Shown: positions 1-7,133 of the stretch, piece by piece
Layout of the letters: each line of letters opens with the position of its first letter
Numbering within the stretch: the first letter of the stretch is position 1
DNA from: a virus
Reading direction: 5' to 3' (one strand)
DNA: 21,099 nucleotides
Virus record (IMG/VR): IMGVR_UViG_3300017783_000260
Coordinates: 1-21,099 of that record
The notes under the pieces: generated by a model
Database searches by the model: none
What the model was told of the DNA's origin: nothing
The model's input: only the letters and a program-made list of their open reading frames with translations
Made by a program: the position numbers and the translations under genes

Positions 1-776
1 ATACGGTAGGATTTCTCCAGAACTTTTACCTTATCCGTACTCTTGTTAAACAGTTCGACCTCTACACCTGTCCACCTGTGGATAGCTTGGTCATCATCTC
101 CCGCAATAAAAACCTGATCGGCATTGTCCGCTATCTTCTCAGCCATCTGCCATTGCAGCGGAGTAAAGTCTTGAGCCTCGTCGATAAACATGAAGTCCAA
201 GTTCGGCACCTCTCCCAACGGTATGTACTTCTCAATCATATCCACGAAGTCGTACTTGTTAGTCGCCGACTTGTACTCTTCGATCTGCTTGGATAACTGC
301 ACAAGCTTCGGGAAAAACAAATCACGGTCCCCCGCATCATTGAACTCACGTTTCAGATCAATCATCCGCAGCCGAGCTCGGTTCTCCAGTTGCAGATACT
401 TGGACCCTGATCCTCCAATCGTGGGCAAAGACAAGCCATCCTCTAGCGACATACGCATCTTACCCTCAAACGTCAGGCCGAGCTCCCGTCCTATGTTGTC
501 GTAGTCTTCTTTGGTCATGATGTCTTGAGGCTGCAACCCCAGTCCATGAAACCCGAACGAGTGGCTCGTCTTCATAAACGGAAAGTCTTTTGGCTCCAGG
601 TTAAACTCATCACAGGCCCGAGCAACCATCTCCTCGATGGCTTTACGCGTGAACGAAATCACGCCGATCCTTGATGGGTGCGTTCCTTTTTCCAACGCAG
701 CTTTGATCTGCTGTATCAGGTAGTAGGTCTTGCCTGTCCCTGGAGGACCAAGCACCAGTTCCGCTTTAGGTATCAT
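1..776 (-). CDS. UvrD/Rep-like superfamily 1 DNA helicase (N-terminal part, runs off the window)
   Basis: The frame opens at an ATG at 776 and stays open to base 1, giving 258 codons of an incomplete protein. Walker A GPPGTGKT lies at residues 10-17, followed by VISFTRKAIEEM (SF1 motif Ia). Motif II is the UvrD-type DEAQDFTPLQW near residue 205, and motif III is GDDDQAIHRWTG about 25 residues later. These together identify an SF1 ATP-dependent DNA translocase; the later motifs are outside the window. The start overlaps the stop of the AlpA-like gene by 11 bases, so the two are translationally coupled at the end of the leftward replication operon. A role in phage DNA replication or recombination is inferred from the primase and SSB-like neighbours. 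Confidence 0.9.
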   Translation of the reverse strand, partial: MIPKAELVLGPPGTGKTYYLIQQIKAALEKGTHPSRIGVISFTRKAIEEMVARACDEFNLEPKDFPFMKTSHSFGFHGLGLQPQDIMTKEDYDNIGRELGLTFEGKMRMSLEDGLSLPTIGGSGSKYLQLENRARLRMIDLKREFNDAGDRDLFFPKLVQLSKQIEEYKSATNKYDFVDMIEKYIPLGEVPNLDFMFIDEAQDFTPLQWQMAEKIADNADQVFIAGDDDQAIHRWTGVEVELFNKSTDKVKVLEKSYR

Positions 777-987
777 ACTCTTTGCCCCTTGGTCTTGAGT
801 TTACCCAATCTTCAACCTCGGACAGAACCCAACGGCTAGAGGACCGCTTGTTTGTTTCGTCCCCCAGAACAATGGGCTTCGGAAAGTTATCTGTAGTCTG
901 CGCTAACTTGTAGACGTAGGATCGCGACACACCCAATAGGTCCGCAACTTCCCCCACTCGGAGCAAGCGATTAGAATGGGATGTCAT
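766..987 (-). CDS. AlpA/excisionase-family helix-turn-helix protein
   Basis: This 73-residue protein has the MerR-like HTH pattern of AlpA and Xis-type DNA-binding proteins: LLRVGEVADLLGVSRSYVYKL at the N-terminus, a short wing-like stretch FPKPIVLG, and the closing RWVLSEVEDWVNSR. Members of this family regulate prophage genes or act as recombination directionality factors. Here it sits between primase and helicase, overlapping both (17 bases with the primase end, 11 with the helicase start), and no integrase is visible. A regulator or replication accessory is therefore more likely than an excisionase. The family assignment is solid; the role is inferred. Confidence 0.8.
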   Translation of the reverse strand: MTSHSNRLLRVGEVADLLGVSRSYVYKLAQTTDNFPKPIVLGDETNKRSSSRWVLSEVEDWVNSRPRGKEYDT

Positions 988-2497
988 TTGATATCTCCTT
1001 CACAGGCAATTCGGTTTCATCTTCTTCAAAAGCAGGGACATACCAACATCGTATCGTTGTCCGCTGCCCTTTCTTTTTAGTAACATGTTGGATCCCATTG
1101 TCCCCGCCCATGTCCCGTATCATCTGGATAATGTGCGCTCGGGTCTGACCAACAAACCTTCGATGGTGCAGATACTCCAACAGGCCTTCCAACTTAAACT
1201 TCGTTACACCACCATCGGTCCACGGTTTATTCATCTCGATTTCTTCTGGAGCCATGGCGCGAATGTGACTGGTGCAGTAGGAAAACAAGTGCTCCTTAAA
1301 CTGACCCGCAATCGTCTCCTCATACGGCACATCGATGTACGTTGCTTGGCTCATCAAACTGTTGACCATCTGCTGCCACTTCTGTGGCTTAGTAGTCGGC
1401 GGCATAAAGTTACATTGCTCCATGCAAGCTCGCTGCCACAGCGTTTGATTCTGCAACTGCTCTGAGCCCAACTGAATCCGCAACCCGTTTACATCCATGA
1501 AATATAACCGAGGCTCAGACAACATGATCGTAAGCCCACCAACCTGCGGCGCATCAGGCGCATCATCGCTGATCCCGTGCTTTGCCAAGACGCACAGAGA
1601 TGGATCGCAGTATGACTTGAACGGTTCGTCCTTACAGGTATACCCCCAGTCTTTCTTCTCGTGCTGTTTGATTACGGTCAGCACCTCTGAGGATGGAAGG
1701 GGCGGAGAGAATAACGTGCGGTTGTATTCCTCCAGGGAGGCTTGCCAACTATCCGGAAACTTCTTCTTGCAGTACACGCCCATGAAAAACAAAAGCTTGT
1801 TCCTCGGCTCGCTCTGTGGCCCGTCCGAAAAGATGTTGCGTATGCAGGGAGGACCATCGTCGAAGTGTTTGCGAACCTTGGTCGTGCTGCGCAAGGCTTC
1901 CAAGTCAGCCAACTCAACCCGGTTCTTTTCCACCGCATCCAAGAACTCATCCAGTTCCATGGCCTCGCCGTTGGGATTGTAGCAATACCGCTGCGGGGTT
2001 TCCGCATTGAAGTACGGCATGTTTATAAAGTTTCCAACATCACCGCGCTCGGCAATGATCGTGTCCTGCTTTGGAAAAATCTCAACGCCACTGTGCCCAA
2101 GCATGATCGACATCTCGGTCAGGTATTCTCGGACCACGGCTGCTTGCTCCCACTCCTTTAGAAACAAATAGAGATGGGCGCCTCCGGATTTAGATCTGCA
2201 ATGCAGCAGCGGAAGCTTGAGCTTCTGGATCTTGTCCTGCATTTCTTTCTGGTTCAGATCATAGACATCCACATCTATAGCACCGAACCGACATTTATTG
2301 TCTTCGTTGATCGGGATAGCCCCAACCCCCTGCTCACCCTTGATGTGCGCTTTGACTAGCGCCTCGGTCAACGGCTCGCGGATAATCTTACTCTTTGAGT
2401 CTGCCTTACCGTTCCGACCTATCCGACCTACGGATGTCGTGCCGTGAGCATTCTTGGCTCCGGCAAACGCGGCAAGCAGTTTTTTAGATTGTGACAT
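971..2497 (-). CDS. Archaeo-eukaryotic-type (PrimPol/TOTE-like) DNA primase
   Basis: The 508-residue protein has the catalytic signatures of the archaeo-eukaryotic primase fold: FGAIDVDVYD at 71-80 with acidic pair D75/D77, then SKSGGAHLYLFL at 103-113 with H108, and EIFPKQD near 139-145 supplying the later basic/acidic positions. Such enzymes make RNA or DNA primers at the replication fork. A central segment contains a Cys cluster (CKDEPFKSYCDPSLC) that could bind zinc or an Fe-S cluster, as in PriCT-type regions. The extreme C-terminus is EISNDIPF, which resembles the acidic tip of bacterial SSB. The start has the ribosome-binding site GGGAG 6 bases upstream and follows an intrinsic terminator. 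Exact subfamily is uncertain; primase identity is strong. Confidence 0.85.
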   Translation of the reverse strand: MSQSKKLLAAFAGAKNAHGTTSVGRIGRNGKADSKSKIIREPLTEALVKAHIKGEQGVGAIPINEDNKCRFGAIDVDVYDLNQKEMQDKIQKLKLPLLHCRSKSGGAHLYLFLKEWEQAAVVREYLTEMSIMLGHSGVEIFPKQDTIIAERGDVGNFINMPYFNAETPQRYCYNPNGEAMELDEFLDAVEKNRVELADLEALRSTTKVRKHFDDGPPCIRNIFSDGPQSEPRNKLLFFMGVYCKKKFPDSWQASLEEYNRTLFSPPLPSSEVLTVIKQHEKKDWGYTCKDEPFKSYCDPSLCVLAKHGISDDAPDAPQVGGLTIMLSEPRLYFMDVNGLRIQLGSEQLQNQTLWQRACMEQCNFMPPTTKPQKWQQMVNSLMSQATYIDVPYEETIAGQFKEHLFSYCTSHIRAMAPEEIEMNKPWTDGGVTKFKLEGLLEYLHHRRFVGQTRAHIIQMIRDMGGDNGIQHVTKKKGQRTTIRCWYVPAFEEDETELPVKEISNDIPF

Positions 2498-2513
2498 TTA
2501 CTGCTCCCAAGTG

Positions 2514-2543
2514 AAAAGGGAGGCGGATACCCGTCCGCCTCCC
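2514..2543 (-). terminator. Intrinsic terminator between the SSB-like gene and the primase
   Basis: A perfect 10-bp stem (GGGAGGCGGA at 2518-2527 pairing with TCCGCCTCCC at 2534-2543) has a 6-base loop. On the minus strand it is followed by four T. It lies just after the SSB-like stop, so it should reduce leftward transcription into the primase, letting SSB-like mRNA exceed primase mRNA. Confidence 0.8.
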
Positions 2544-2551
2544 CAAGGCTG

Positions 2552-3343
2552 CTAGAAGGGGATTTCATCATCCTTCAATGGAGGAGTGGGAGTGGAAGCC
2601 CCTTCCTCCGGTGCAGCTTTCACTTCGCCCGCAGCGACACTGTCGCGGAAGGCTTTGGCCTCAAGCATTAGGTCACGGCTCTCAACCAACCCGACCTTTT
2701 CGATCTGATAGTTGAACCATGTACCTTGGTCATTGCTCTCTTCAACAGTGCTGAACTTCCAGATCGTAGCGAACAGGGGTGGCAGAACCATCTGCCCTGT
2801 CTTTGGATGCTTAACCTTTTGCATCGCAATCTGGGTCTTCCAACGACGGCTGACCTTCAACTGGCTAGACTTCATGTCGATCACAACAGGTTGCGTGATC
2901 CCGTCCTCTCCAATTAGCAAGCAGAAGTGCTGATCTGATTTGACCAACTCATTGCCGTTGGGCAGGATCTCCTTGGATCCCGAGCGGGAAGTCTGTTGCA
3001 ACACAGGATCGGTTGCAGCAATCTCTCCTTGGAAACCACCACCTTGATCCCGAGGCACGAACTCCAGGTACTTAACAGTCTGGTAGCAGGGAATGACAGT
3101 AACCCCGTCCTCTCCTGTGAACAGTTCCATGGTGACGTTGTTAAACAGATCACCTTGCTCCGAACCCTTGATGTGACTGGCCTCGCGCTTGTTAAGCTGC
3201 GGGGACATCGCTTGCAGAATACGAACAAACGGGATCTGCATTTCAGAACTGTCAAAGGCGGCGCCTTCTCCAGCAAACTCTAGGATGTCATCCATGACAT
3301 CTGTGCTTAACTCTGCACTTTTTTTCTTAGCTACGGCACCCAT
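2552..3343 (-). CDS. SSB-like protein, widespread phage family with acidic DDEIPF tip
   Basis: The 263-residue protein starts at the ATG at 3343, chosen because GGAGG lies 9 bases upstream; an upstream in-frame ATG at 3403 has no such signal. Recognisable features are IPFVRILQAMSPQLNKREA near residue 40, EQGDLFNNVT, KYLEFVPRDQGGGF and the Trp-rich WKTQIAMQK/TTWKFSTVEESNDQGTWFNYQIE region. I recall these from phage proteins usually labelled hypothetical or single-stranded-DNA-binding. The C-terminus is disordered (Pro/Thr/Ala-rich) and ends DDEIPF, the hallmark of SSB proteins that recruit replication partners. It ends in TAG, which matters for interpreting the TAG in the SNF2 gene. The function is inferred from tip and neighbours rather than a proven OB fold. 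Confidence 0.7.
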   Translation of the reverse strand: MGAVAKKKSAELSTDVMDDILEFAGEGAAFDSSEMQIPFVRILQAMSPQLNKREASHIKGSEQGDLFNNVTMELFTGEDGVTVIPCYQTVKYLEFVPRDQGGGFQGEIAATDPVLQQTSRSGSKEILPNGNELVKSDQHFCLLIGEDGITQPVVIDMKSSQLKVSRRWKTQIAMQKVKHPKTGQMVLPPLFATIWKFSTVEESNDQGTWFNYQIEKVGLVESRDLMLEAKAFRDSVAAGEVKAAPEEGASTPTPPLKDDEIPF

Positions 3344-3344
3344 A

Positions 3345-3902
3345 TTACTTCCTCCGGATTTGTGCTGTATTGGAAATGAAAGCCCCGAACAGATCGAGAT
3401 CAATCGGCTTACCTTCTATCACGCGCTCCTTAACGAAGGCTTTGAGTGTAGAAGGGTGAACGTGGGTCTTGGTCTTCGGATCGAAGCCACGCTCTTGCAG
3501 CAGTCCGACAACGTCGCCCGCCACATTATCCTCGCCCTTACCAAAGGACACGGTAATGTCATTCTTGATGATGTCATCCAAGCCATTGGACCGAAGCCAA
3601 TCAAACGCGGCCTCTTTGTTTGCCGCAGGTATTGACGCAGCAACAATCATCTTACGCTCCACAACAGAGCCGTCCACATCCAGACGCTCGACGCCCATCT
3701 CATCCATTAAGGCGGGGATGTTCTCGACCGAAAGCTTGTGCTTCTCTTGCTTCATAGCTTTGATGTGGTCCTCCGCATCGCTGATCTCTTTCTCAACAGC
3801 GCGAAGTTTGCGAACCAGTTGACTTAACTGCTTTCCGGTTCCAGTATCGACAGACGCGAGCGCCTCCGATTCGTCGTATAAGTCTTCAAATATATCGCTC
3901 AT
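3345..3902 (-). CDS. Phage DNA-metabolism-associated coiled-coil protein
   Basis: Start chosen at ATG 3902 (MSDIFEDLYDE), with GAGGA about 9 bases upstream; the upstream part of the open frame runs through the divergent promoter region. The 185-residue product has a long charged heptad-rich helix at roughly residues 20-60 (LVRKLRAVEKEISDAEDHIKAM). A conserved-looking C-terminal part follows (HVHPSTLKAFVKERVIEGKPIDLDLFGAF), which I associate with a phage family commonly found beside recombination or SSB-like genes. No catalytic motif is visible. It is the first gene of the leftward replication operon, with one base between its stop and the SSB-like start, so the two proteins probably work together. 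Confidence 0.7.
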   Translation of the reverse strand: MSDIFEDLYDESEALASVDTGTGKQLSQLVRKLRAVEKEISDAEDHIKAMKQEKHKLSVENIPALMDEMGVERLDVDGSVVERKMIVAASIPAANKEAAFDWLRSNGLDDIIKNDITVSFGKGEDNVAGDVVGLLQERGFDPKTKTHVHPSTLKAFVKERVIEGKPIDLDLFGAFISNTAQIRRK

Positions 3903-3978
3903 AAAGTTTTTCCTCTTCAGGGTTGATTTATCCGGTAGCACCATGCTATCCGTTAGTGGACAATAGTGGAGGTATATA
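3903..3978. promoter_or_regulatory. Divergent promoter/operator region between replication operon and SNF2 gene
   Basis: The only gap between two divergent genes must hold both promoters. It contains an imperfect dyad, CCGGTAGC at 3931-3938 and GCTATCCG at 3945-3952 around ACCAT, that could bind a regulator. GGAGG lies 8 bases before the rightward ATG. No confident -35/-10 pair could be assigned. Confidence 0.4.
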
Positions 3979-5235
3979 ATGGTTGTCAACTACAAATATA
4001 AATTACCACCGTTTAATCATCAGGCCGAAGCCTTGGATGACGGGTGGGATCGAATCGAGTTTGGTTTGTTCATGGAGATGGGGACAGGTAAATCCAAAGT
4101 TCTAATCGACAACATGGGCATGCTGTATCAATCAGGGCTGATCAACTTCGCCTTGGTCATCGCACCCAAAGGCGTGTATCGCAACTGGGTAGCCAAAGAA
4201 ATCCCCGAGCATATGTCCGATGATATACCCCATCGCGTCATACGTTGGGTGTCTAGTCCAAACAAAAAACAAACCGAAGAAATGCGCTCAGTCAAAGATA
4301 AGTTCAACGGCCTGACCATCTTCGTCATGAACGTCGAATCATTCTCATCTCTCAAAGGTAAGAATGCGGGGGAATGGATGGCTCGTGCGCTGGGCTCAAA
4401 CGGTATGATCGCAATCGACGAATCAACCACCATCAAAAACCATAAGGCCAAGCGCACCAAAGCTCTAATGAAAATCGCTGCGGGGTTCAAGTATAGAAGA
4501 CTCTTGACAGGCTCACCCATAACAAAAAGCCCAATGGATATATATTCGCAGTGCGAGTTTCTCCGCCCTGGGCTCTTGGGATATGATTCGTACTACGCGT
4601 TCCAAGGACGCTACGCCGTAGTGCAACGCAAGACCATGGGTCAAGCAGCCTTCCAACAAATCATTGGGTTCAAGAATCTCGACGAGCTCACCAACAAGAT
4701 CGACATGTTCTCCTTCCGCGTATTAAAGAAGGACTGCCTCGATCTCCCCGACAAAATCTACACCGCCAGGTATGTCGGCATGACCTCCGAACAGTTCAAG
4801 ATGTACGAGGATGTGCGCCGCCATGCCATGGTGCTGCTTGATGACGGTGAGTTGGTCACCGCACCCGCAGTAATCACGCAGATGCTGCGGCTCCAACAGA
4901 TAATGTCCGGCCATCTAAAGACCGACGACGGTGAGATGCTGTACTTCCCATCCAAACGCATGGATGCCCTGACCGAGATCATGGACGAGCACGACGGGAA
5001 AGCTATCATCTGGTCCCGCTTCCGGTACGACATCCAACAGATCACACAAATGCTGAACGATAAGTTTGGAGAAGGATCCGCTGCGGCATACTTCGGGGAC
5101 ACAACCGACGACGAACGCAATGACATCGTCAAGAACTTCCAGAATCCAAACCACCCACTTCGATTCTTCGTAGGTAACCCCGCCACCGCAGGATACGGTC
5201 TGACTTTGACCGCGGCAAACCTCGTGGTATACTAG
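3979..5235 (+). CDS. SNF2/DEAD-like superfamily 2 helicase, cut short by in-frame TAG
   Basis: The 418 residues before TAG carry a Q-motif-like PFNHQAEALD (11-20), Walker A EMGTGKSK (33-40), the DE-box IAIDEST (145-150), motif III LTGSP (176-180), and C-terminal RecA-lobe motifs IIWSRFRYD and GNPATAGYGLTLTAANLVVY. It is a phage SNF2-type ATP-dependent DNA translocase. The frame stops at TAG (5233-5235) exactly where relatives have a Tyr. It then continues for 70 sense codons containing motif VI (EDRAHRIGQ). The 418-residue product would lack the motif VI arginine and should be inactive as an ATPase. TAG lies one base from TAC/TAT, so a point mutation, sequencing error or readthrough are all possible. 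GGAGG precedes the start. Codons favour third-position C, unlike plus-strand genes beyond 16 kb. Confidence 0.85.
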   Translation: MVVNYKYKLPPFNHQAEALDDGWDRIEFGLFMEMGTGKSKVLIDNMGMLYQSGLINFALVIAPKGVYRNWVAKEIPEHMSDDIPHRVIRWVSSPNKKQTEEMRSVKDKFNGLTIFVMNVESFSSLKGKNAGEWMARALGSNGMIAIDESTTIKNHKAKRTKALMKIAAGFKYRRLLTGSPITKSPMDIYSQCEFLRPGLLGYDSYYAFQGRYAVVQRKTMGQAAFQQIIGFKNLDELTNKIDMFSFRVLKKDCLDLPDKIYTARYVGMTSEQFKMYEDVRRHAMVLLDDGELVTAPAVITQMLRLQQIMSGHLKTDDGEMLYFPSKRMDALTEIMDEHDGKAIIWSRFRYDIQQITQMLNDKFGEGSAAAYFGDTTDDERNDIVKNFQNPNHPLRFFVGNPATAGYGLTLTAANLVVY

Positions 5236-5448
5236 GCCAACGACTTCAATCTGGAAACCCGGATCCAATCAGAGGATCGAGCTCACCGGATCGGACAAAA
5301 GAACAACGTGACATACATCGATCTGATCTGCGAAGGCAGCATCGATGAACGCATAGTCAAGGCCCTTCGAACCAAGATCGATATTGGCGCCAAAGTATTA
5401 GGAGAGGAAGCAAGGGAATGGCTAAGTCTAAAACCCACGATGAAATAA
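5236..5448 (+). pseudogene. Detached C-terminal part of the SNF2-like helicase (after TAG)
   Basis: This segment continues the helicase frame without a gap: ANDFNLETRIQSEDRAHRIGQ, then a typical SNF2 C-terminal stretch (TYIDLICEGSIDERIVKAL), ending in TAA at 5446-5448. HRIGQ is motif VI of SNF2 enzymes. No start codon with a ribosome-binding site opens it, so it is expressed only by readthrough or if the TAG is an artefact. With readthrough the full protein is 489 residues. The end overlaps the next gene by 31 bases. Confidence 0.8.
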
Positions 5449-5666
5449 TCGAAACCATGGTGGACTATAAGAAAGGACTTCGGACCCTTGATACGGGGGC
5501 CAAGGTCCTTGCCGAACAAACAGGCCTAGAGGATGACGTAGCAAAAGCCCTGCTCAAAGGAATGAATAAATCCTACACCAACGTCACACAAATCCGAGGG
5601 TACTCCAAAGAAAAGGACTACCAAATCGCAGGCAAAAAAGGCAAATCTAATGAGGCAAAAAAATAA
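5418..5666 (+). CDS. Small hypothetical protein following the SNF2 helicase
   Basis: An 82-residue, Lys-rich protein (MAKSKTHDEIIETMVDYKKG..., C-terminus KKGKSNEAKK) with no motif I recognise. GGAGAGGAAG lies just upstream of the ATG, inside the helicase tail, so the genes overlap by 31 bases and are probably co-translated. It is mostly helical with a basic tail, so a DNA-binding helper is conceivable but unproven. It is the last gene of this short rightward unit. Confidence 0.65.
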   Translation: MAKSKTHDEIIETMVDYKKGLRTLDTGAKVLAEQTGLEDDVAKALLKGMNKSYTNVTQIRGYSKEKDYQIAGKKGKSNEAKK

Positions 5667-5707
5667 CCCCAACCGTTGCAGTGCGAATCCTAGCCGGGTC
5701 GGGGTTA
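5657..5707 (-). terminator. Terminator ending the leftward 11.9-5.8 kb operon
   Basis: TAACCCC (5664-5670) pairs with GGGGTTA (5701-5707), with three more pairs after one mismatch and a 22-base loop. On the minus strand the stem is followed by seven T after an A, as in an intrinsic terminator. It overlaps the stop codon of the convergent gene. The loop is longer than usual, which lowers confidence. Confidence 0.5.
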
Positions 5708-5766
5708 GTTAATGAGGGCAAATAAGGCCACAGGCGTGAACCTATTCGAGCAGTAGGTAAAGTATA

Positions 5767-5937
5767 TCAAGCCGTCTCTAATTCAGCAATAGCTTTTCTA
5801 ATCAATACAGATAGTTGTCGTGCCATGGACCTCTGCTCTGCGTCCGCCAACTTGCGAAGCAGGTCATGATCCTCTTTGATCAAGCCAACATTCTGAAATT
5901 GCTGCTTGTCTTTCTCTTTCATCTTCTTACGAGCCAT
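5767..5937 (-). CDS. Ribbon-helix-helix (Arc/CopG-type) small regulator
   Basis: A 56-residue gene starting at ATG 5937 with GGAGG 8 bases upstream and ending in TGA. After a basic N-terminus (MARKKMKEKDKQQ) comes FQNVGLIKEDHDLLRKLADAEQ and then RSMARQLSVLIRKAIAELE. That is the beta strand, helix A and helix B pattern of ribbon-helix-helix repressors, where the strand contacts DNA as a dimer. The size fits Arc/CopG. Its ribosome-binding site lies within an 11-bp inverted repeat, suggesting autoregulation at DNA or mRNA level. It is the last gene of the leftward operon. Confidence 0.75.
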   Translation of the reverse strand: MARKKMKEKDKQQFQNVGLIKEDHDLLRKLADAEQRSMARQLSVLIRKAIAELETA

Positions 5938-5939
5938 AG

Positions 5940-5984
5940 CTTGTCCTCCATTTGTTGGTTACTTCTAACCCACTGGAGGACAAG
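5940..5984 (-). promoter_or_regulatory. Inverted repeat that can mask the ribosome-binding site of the RHH gene
   Basis: CTTGTCCTCCA (5940-5950) and TGGAGGACAAG (5974-5984) are perfect 11-bp arms. Between them a second stem, GGTTA (5957-5961) and TAACC (5966-5970), has a CTTC/GAAG tetraloop. In leftward mRNA the arm next to the start codon contains the GGAGG, so the hairpin would hide it. It could equally be a DNA operator for the RHH dimer. Confidence 0.7.
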
Positions 5985-5991
5985 TTGCAAG

Positions 5992-6246
5992 TTAATCGTT
6001 CTTGTGGGAAATCTTTATGCAGCGCCACGGTATCTCGTCCCGCTTGTCCACATAATTAGGAATGCAGTGCGCCGTAACCTCGTCTCCAGGTTCAAGCTCC
6101 ATCTTCTCAACGATCCTGGTGCCGAAGAACACCCCGTCACCCTCTTCATTCACACCGAACGCACTGTCGGAATGAGTTAGATCCTCTATCAAAACAGTCA
6201 TCTCTTCCGACTGAAACTTTTTCTTCGTCTCAAAAGTCTGGCTCAT
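5992..6246 (-). CDS. Small hypothetical protein, possibly OB-fold
   Basis: An 84-residue protein with AAAGGAG 6 bases before the ATG. The second half (VFFGTRIVEKMELEPGDEVTAHCIPNYV...EIPWRCIKI) has the alternating strands and LEPGDEV turn often seen in small OB-like or cold-shock-like beta barrels, but no RNP motif is present. The family is not recognised. Its start overlaps the upstream 56-residue gene by 17 bases, and a hairpin separates its stop from the RHH gene. Confidence 0.65.
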   Translation of the reverse strand: MSQTFETKKKFQSEEMTVLIEDLTHSDSAFGVNEEGDGVFFGTRIVEKMELEPGDEVTAHCIPNYVDKRDEIPWRCIKISHKND

Positions 6247-6400
6247 AGAGTTCTCCTTTCTCTTCTTGGCTCTTTAAATAATTGAGTTCTTCTACCAACT
6301 GCTCGATCCTCGGATCCGCGGTGTCTTCCCACAGTATATCATCGATCTCTTGGTTCAGTTCTTTAATCCGCGTTGGAATGTACGTCAGAAGGTTTTTCAT
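6230..6400 (-). CDS. Small acidic coiled-coil protein
   Basis: A 56-residue frame from ATG 6400 to TGA 6230-6232 (MKNLLTYIPTRIKELNQEID...LVEELNYLKSQEEKGELYEPDF). AGGAGCAAGG immediately precedes the start. Heptads of Leu/Ile with many Glu suggest one long helix or helical hairpin. It overlaps the end of the HTH gene by 38 bases and the start of the next gene by 17, typical of this compact operon. No family recognised. Confidence 0.6.
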   Translation of the reverse strand: MKNLLTYIPTRIKELNQEIDDILWEDTADPRIEQLVEELNYLKSQEEKGELYEPDF

Positions 6401-6710
6401 CCTTGCTCCTTGGTAACCCGTATCTTGATTTAATTTGACGCAAAGACTTAACGGTCAAGCCCAAGATGTCAGCCGCATCGTTTAAAGAAATCTCACGTTG
6501 CAGCAACTTGTTTAACATCACCGCATCCTTGGATAACGACAACTTCGGACGCCCACCCTTGTTCACCGACGTATGCTTCGTGAACCCGTTCAACGCACTG
6601 CTGCTTATCCCACCATTCCAACGCGGATTGTCTGCCTTGTCCTTGATGTTCTGCGCCAACCACGCCTGACGATAAATGTCCTCGTACTTATCACGCTTGT
6701 GTGTGTTCAT
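6363..6710 (-). CDS. Helix-turn-helix DNA-binding protein
   Basis: A 115-residue protein. The N-terminal half is basic and polar, with a GGRPKLSLSKD linker like those preceding HTH domains in phage regulators. The C-terminal half has REISLNDAADILGLTVKSLRQIKSRYGLP (about 72-100), a clear helix-turn-helix with the AADxLGLTxxSLRQ recognition pattern. The ATG shares bases with the upstream stop (ATGA), so it is translationally coupled. It may regulate the leftward operon or the nearby A/C-rich repeats, but the target is unknown. Confidence 0.7.
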   Translation of the reverse strand: MNTHKRDKYEDIYRQAWLAQNIKDKADNPRWNGGISSSALNGFTKHTSVNKGGRPKLSLSKDAVMLNKLLQREISLNDAADILGLTVKSLRQIKSRYGLPRSKDEKPSDVHSNAD

Positions 6711-6895
6711 ATCTGCTTGCCCGTTTCACGAAGGTTCTTAACATATGTATCCAGTTCTTCACGCGCAGCGAATAACTCACGCTGTACATTGGGCCTCGCA
6801 TCTCTGCGATACCGCTCCTCCTGTAACGCATCAACCTGACGCTTGAGCCAGTTCAACTGAGCCGCTTGGAATGTAGTTAAATCACTGTCACCCAT
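6707..6895 (-). CDS. Small coiled-coil protein
   Basis: A 62-residue, strongly charged helical protein (AQLNWLKRQVDALQEERYRRDARPNVQRELFAAREELDTYVKNLRE) with two predicted helices around an ARPN turn. It resembles the many small phage coiled-coil proteins but matches no family I know. It overlaps its upstream neighbour by 8 bases and the downstream HTH gene by 4 (ATGA), so it belongs to the operon. Confidence 0.6.
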   Translation of the reverse strand: MGDSDLTTFQAAQLNWLKRQVDALQEERYRRDARPNVQRELFAAREELDTYVKNLRETGKQI

Positions 6896-7133
6896 TGCCC
6901 AGTCCCTCCGGCCTAATCTTCGGTCGTACCACCCTCGATGGTTTATCGGTCACCTCACAAAACATCATGATGTTGTTGCCGTACAAACTATAAAGCTCAT
7001 CGTACAACGGCATCGCAATGTCCTGATCCATGACCGCCTGACATTGAGCCTCGTTCTCAAACCAAACCACCGTCTCCATCTCATGGTCCTGCACCTCATA
7101 ATGCAGGACCAACGCTGTAAAATATTCAATCAC
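6888..7133 (-). CDS. Hypothetical protein
   Basis: An 81-residue, acidic, aromatic-rich protein (MIEYFTALVLHYEVQDHEMETVVWFENEAQCQAVMDQD...). The layout of an N-terminal strand (ALVLHYEV), a strand ending VVWFEN and a helix EAQCQAVMDQD suggests a small alpha/beta fold. No signal peptide or membrane segment is present. The start overlaps the end of the 165-residue gene by 4 bases. Confidence 0.6.
   Translation of the reverse strand: MIEYFTALVLHYEVQDHEMETVVWFENEAQCQAVMDQDIAMPLYDELYSLYGNNIMMFCEVTDKPSRVVRPKIRPEGLGNG

Noticed and set aside
1085-2161. Plus-strand open frames within the primase gene
   Set aside because: They are antisense shadows of a gene with clear catalytic motifs; none has a recognisable domain.
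5233-5235. TAG reassigned as a sense codon across the genome
   Set aside because: TAG is the natural stop of the SSB-like gene (right after DEIPF), of the DUF1281-like gene and of the Met/Gly-rich gene.
5664-5707. tRNA-like acceptor pairing (TAACCCC/GGGGTTA with GCGAATCC inside)
   Set aside because: Only 30 bases lie between the arms, with no D or anticodon arm; the T7 on the minus strand makes a terminator more likely.
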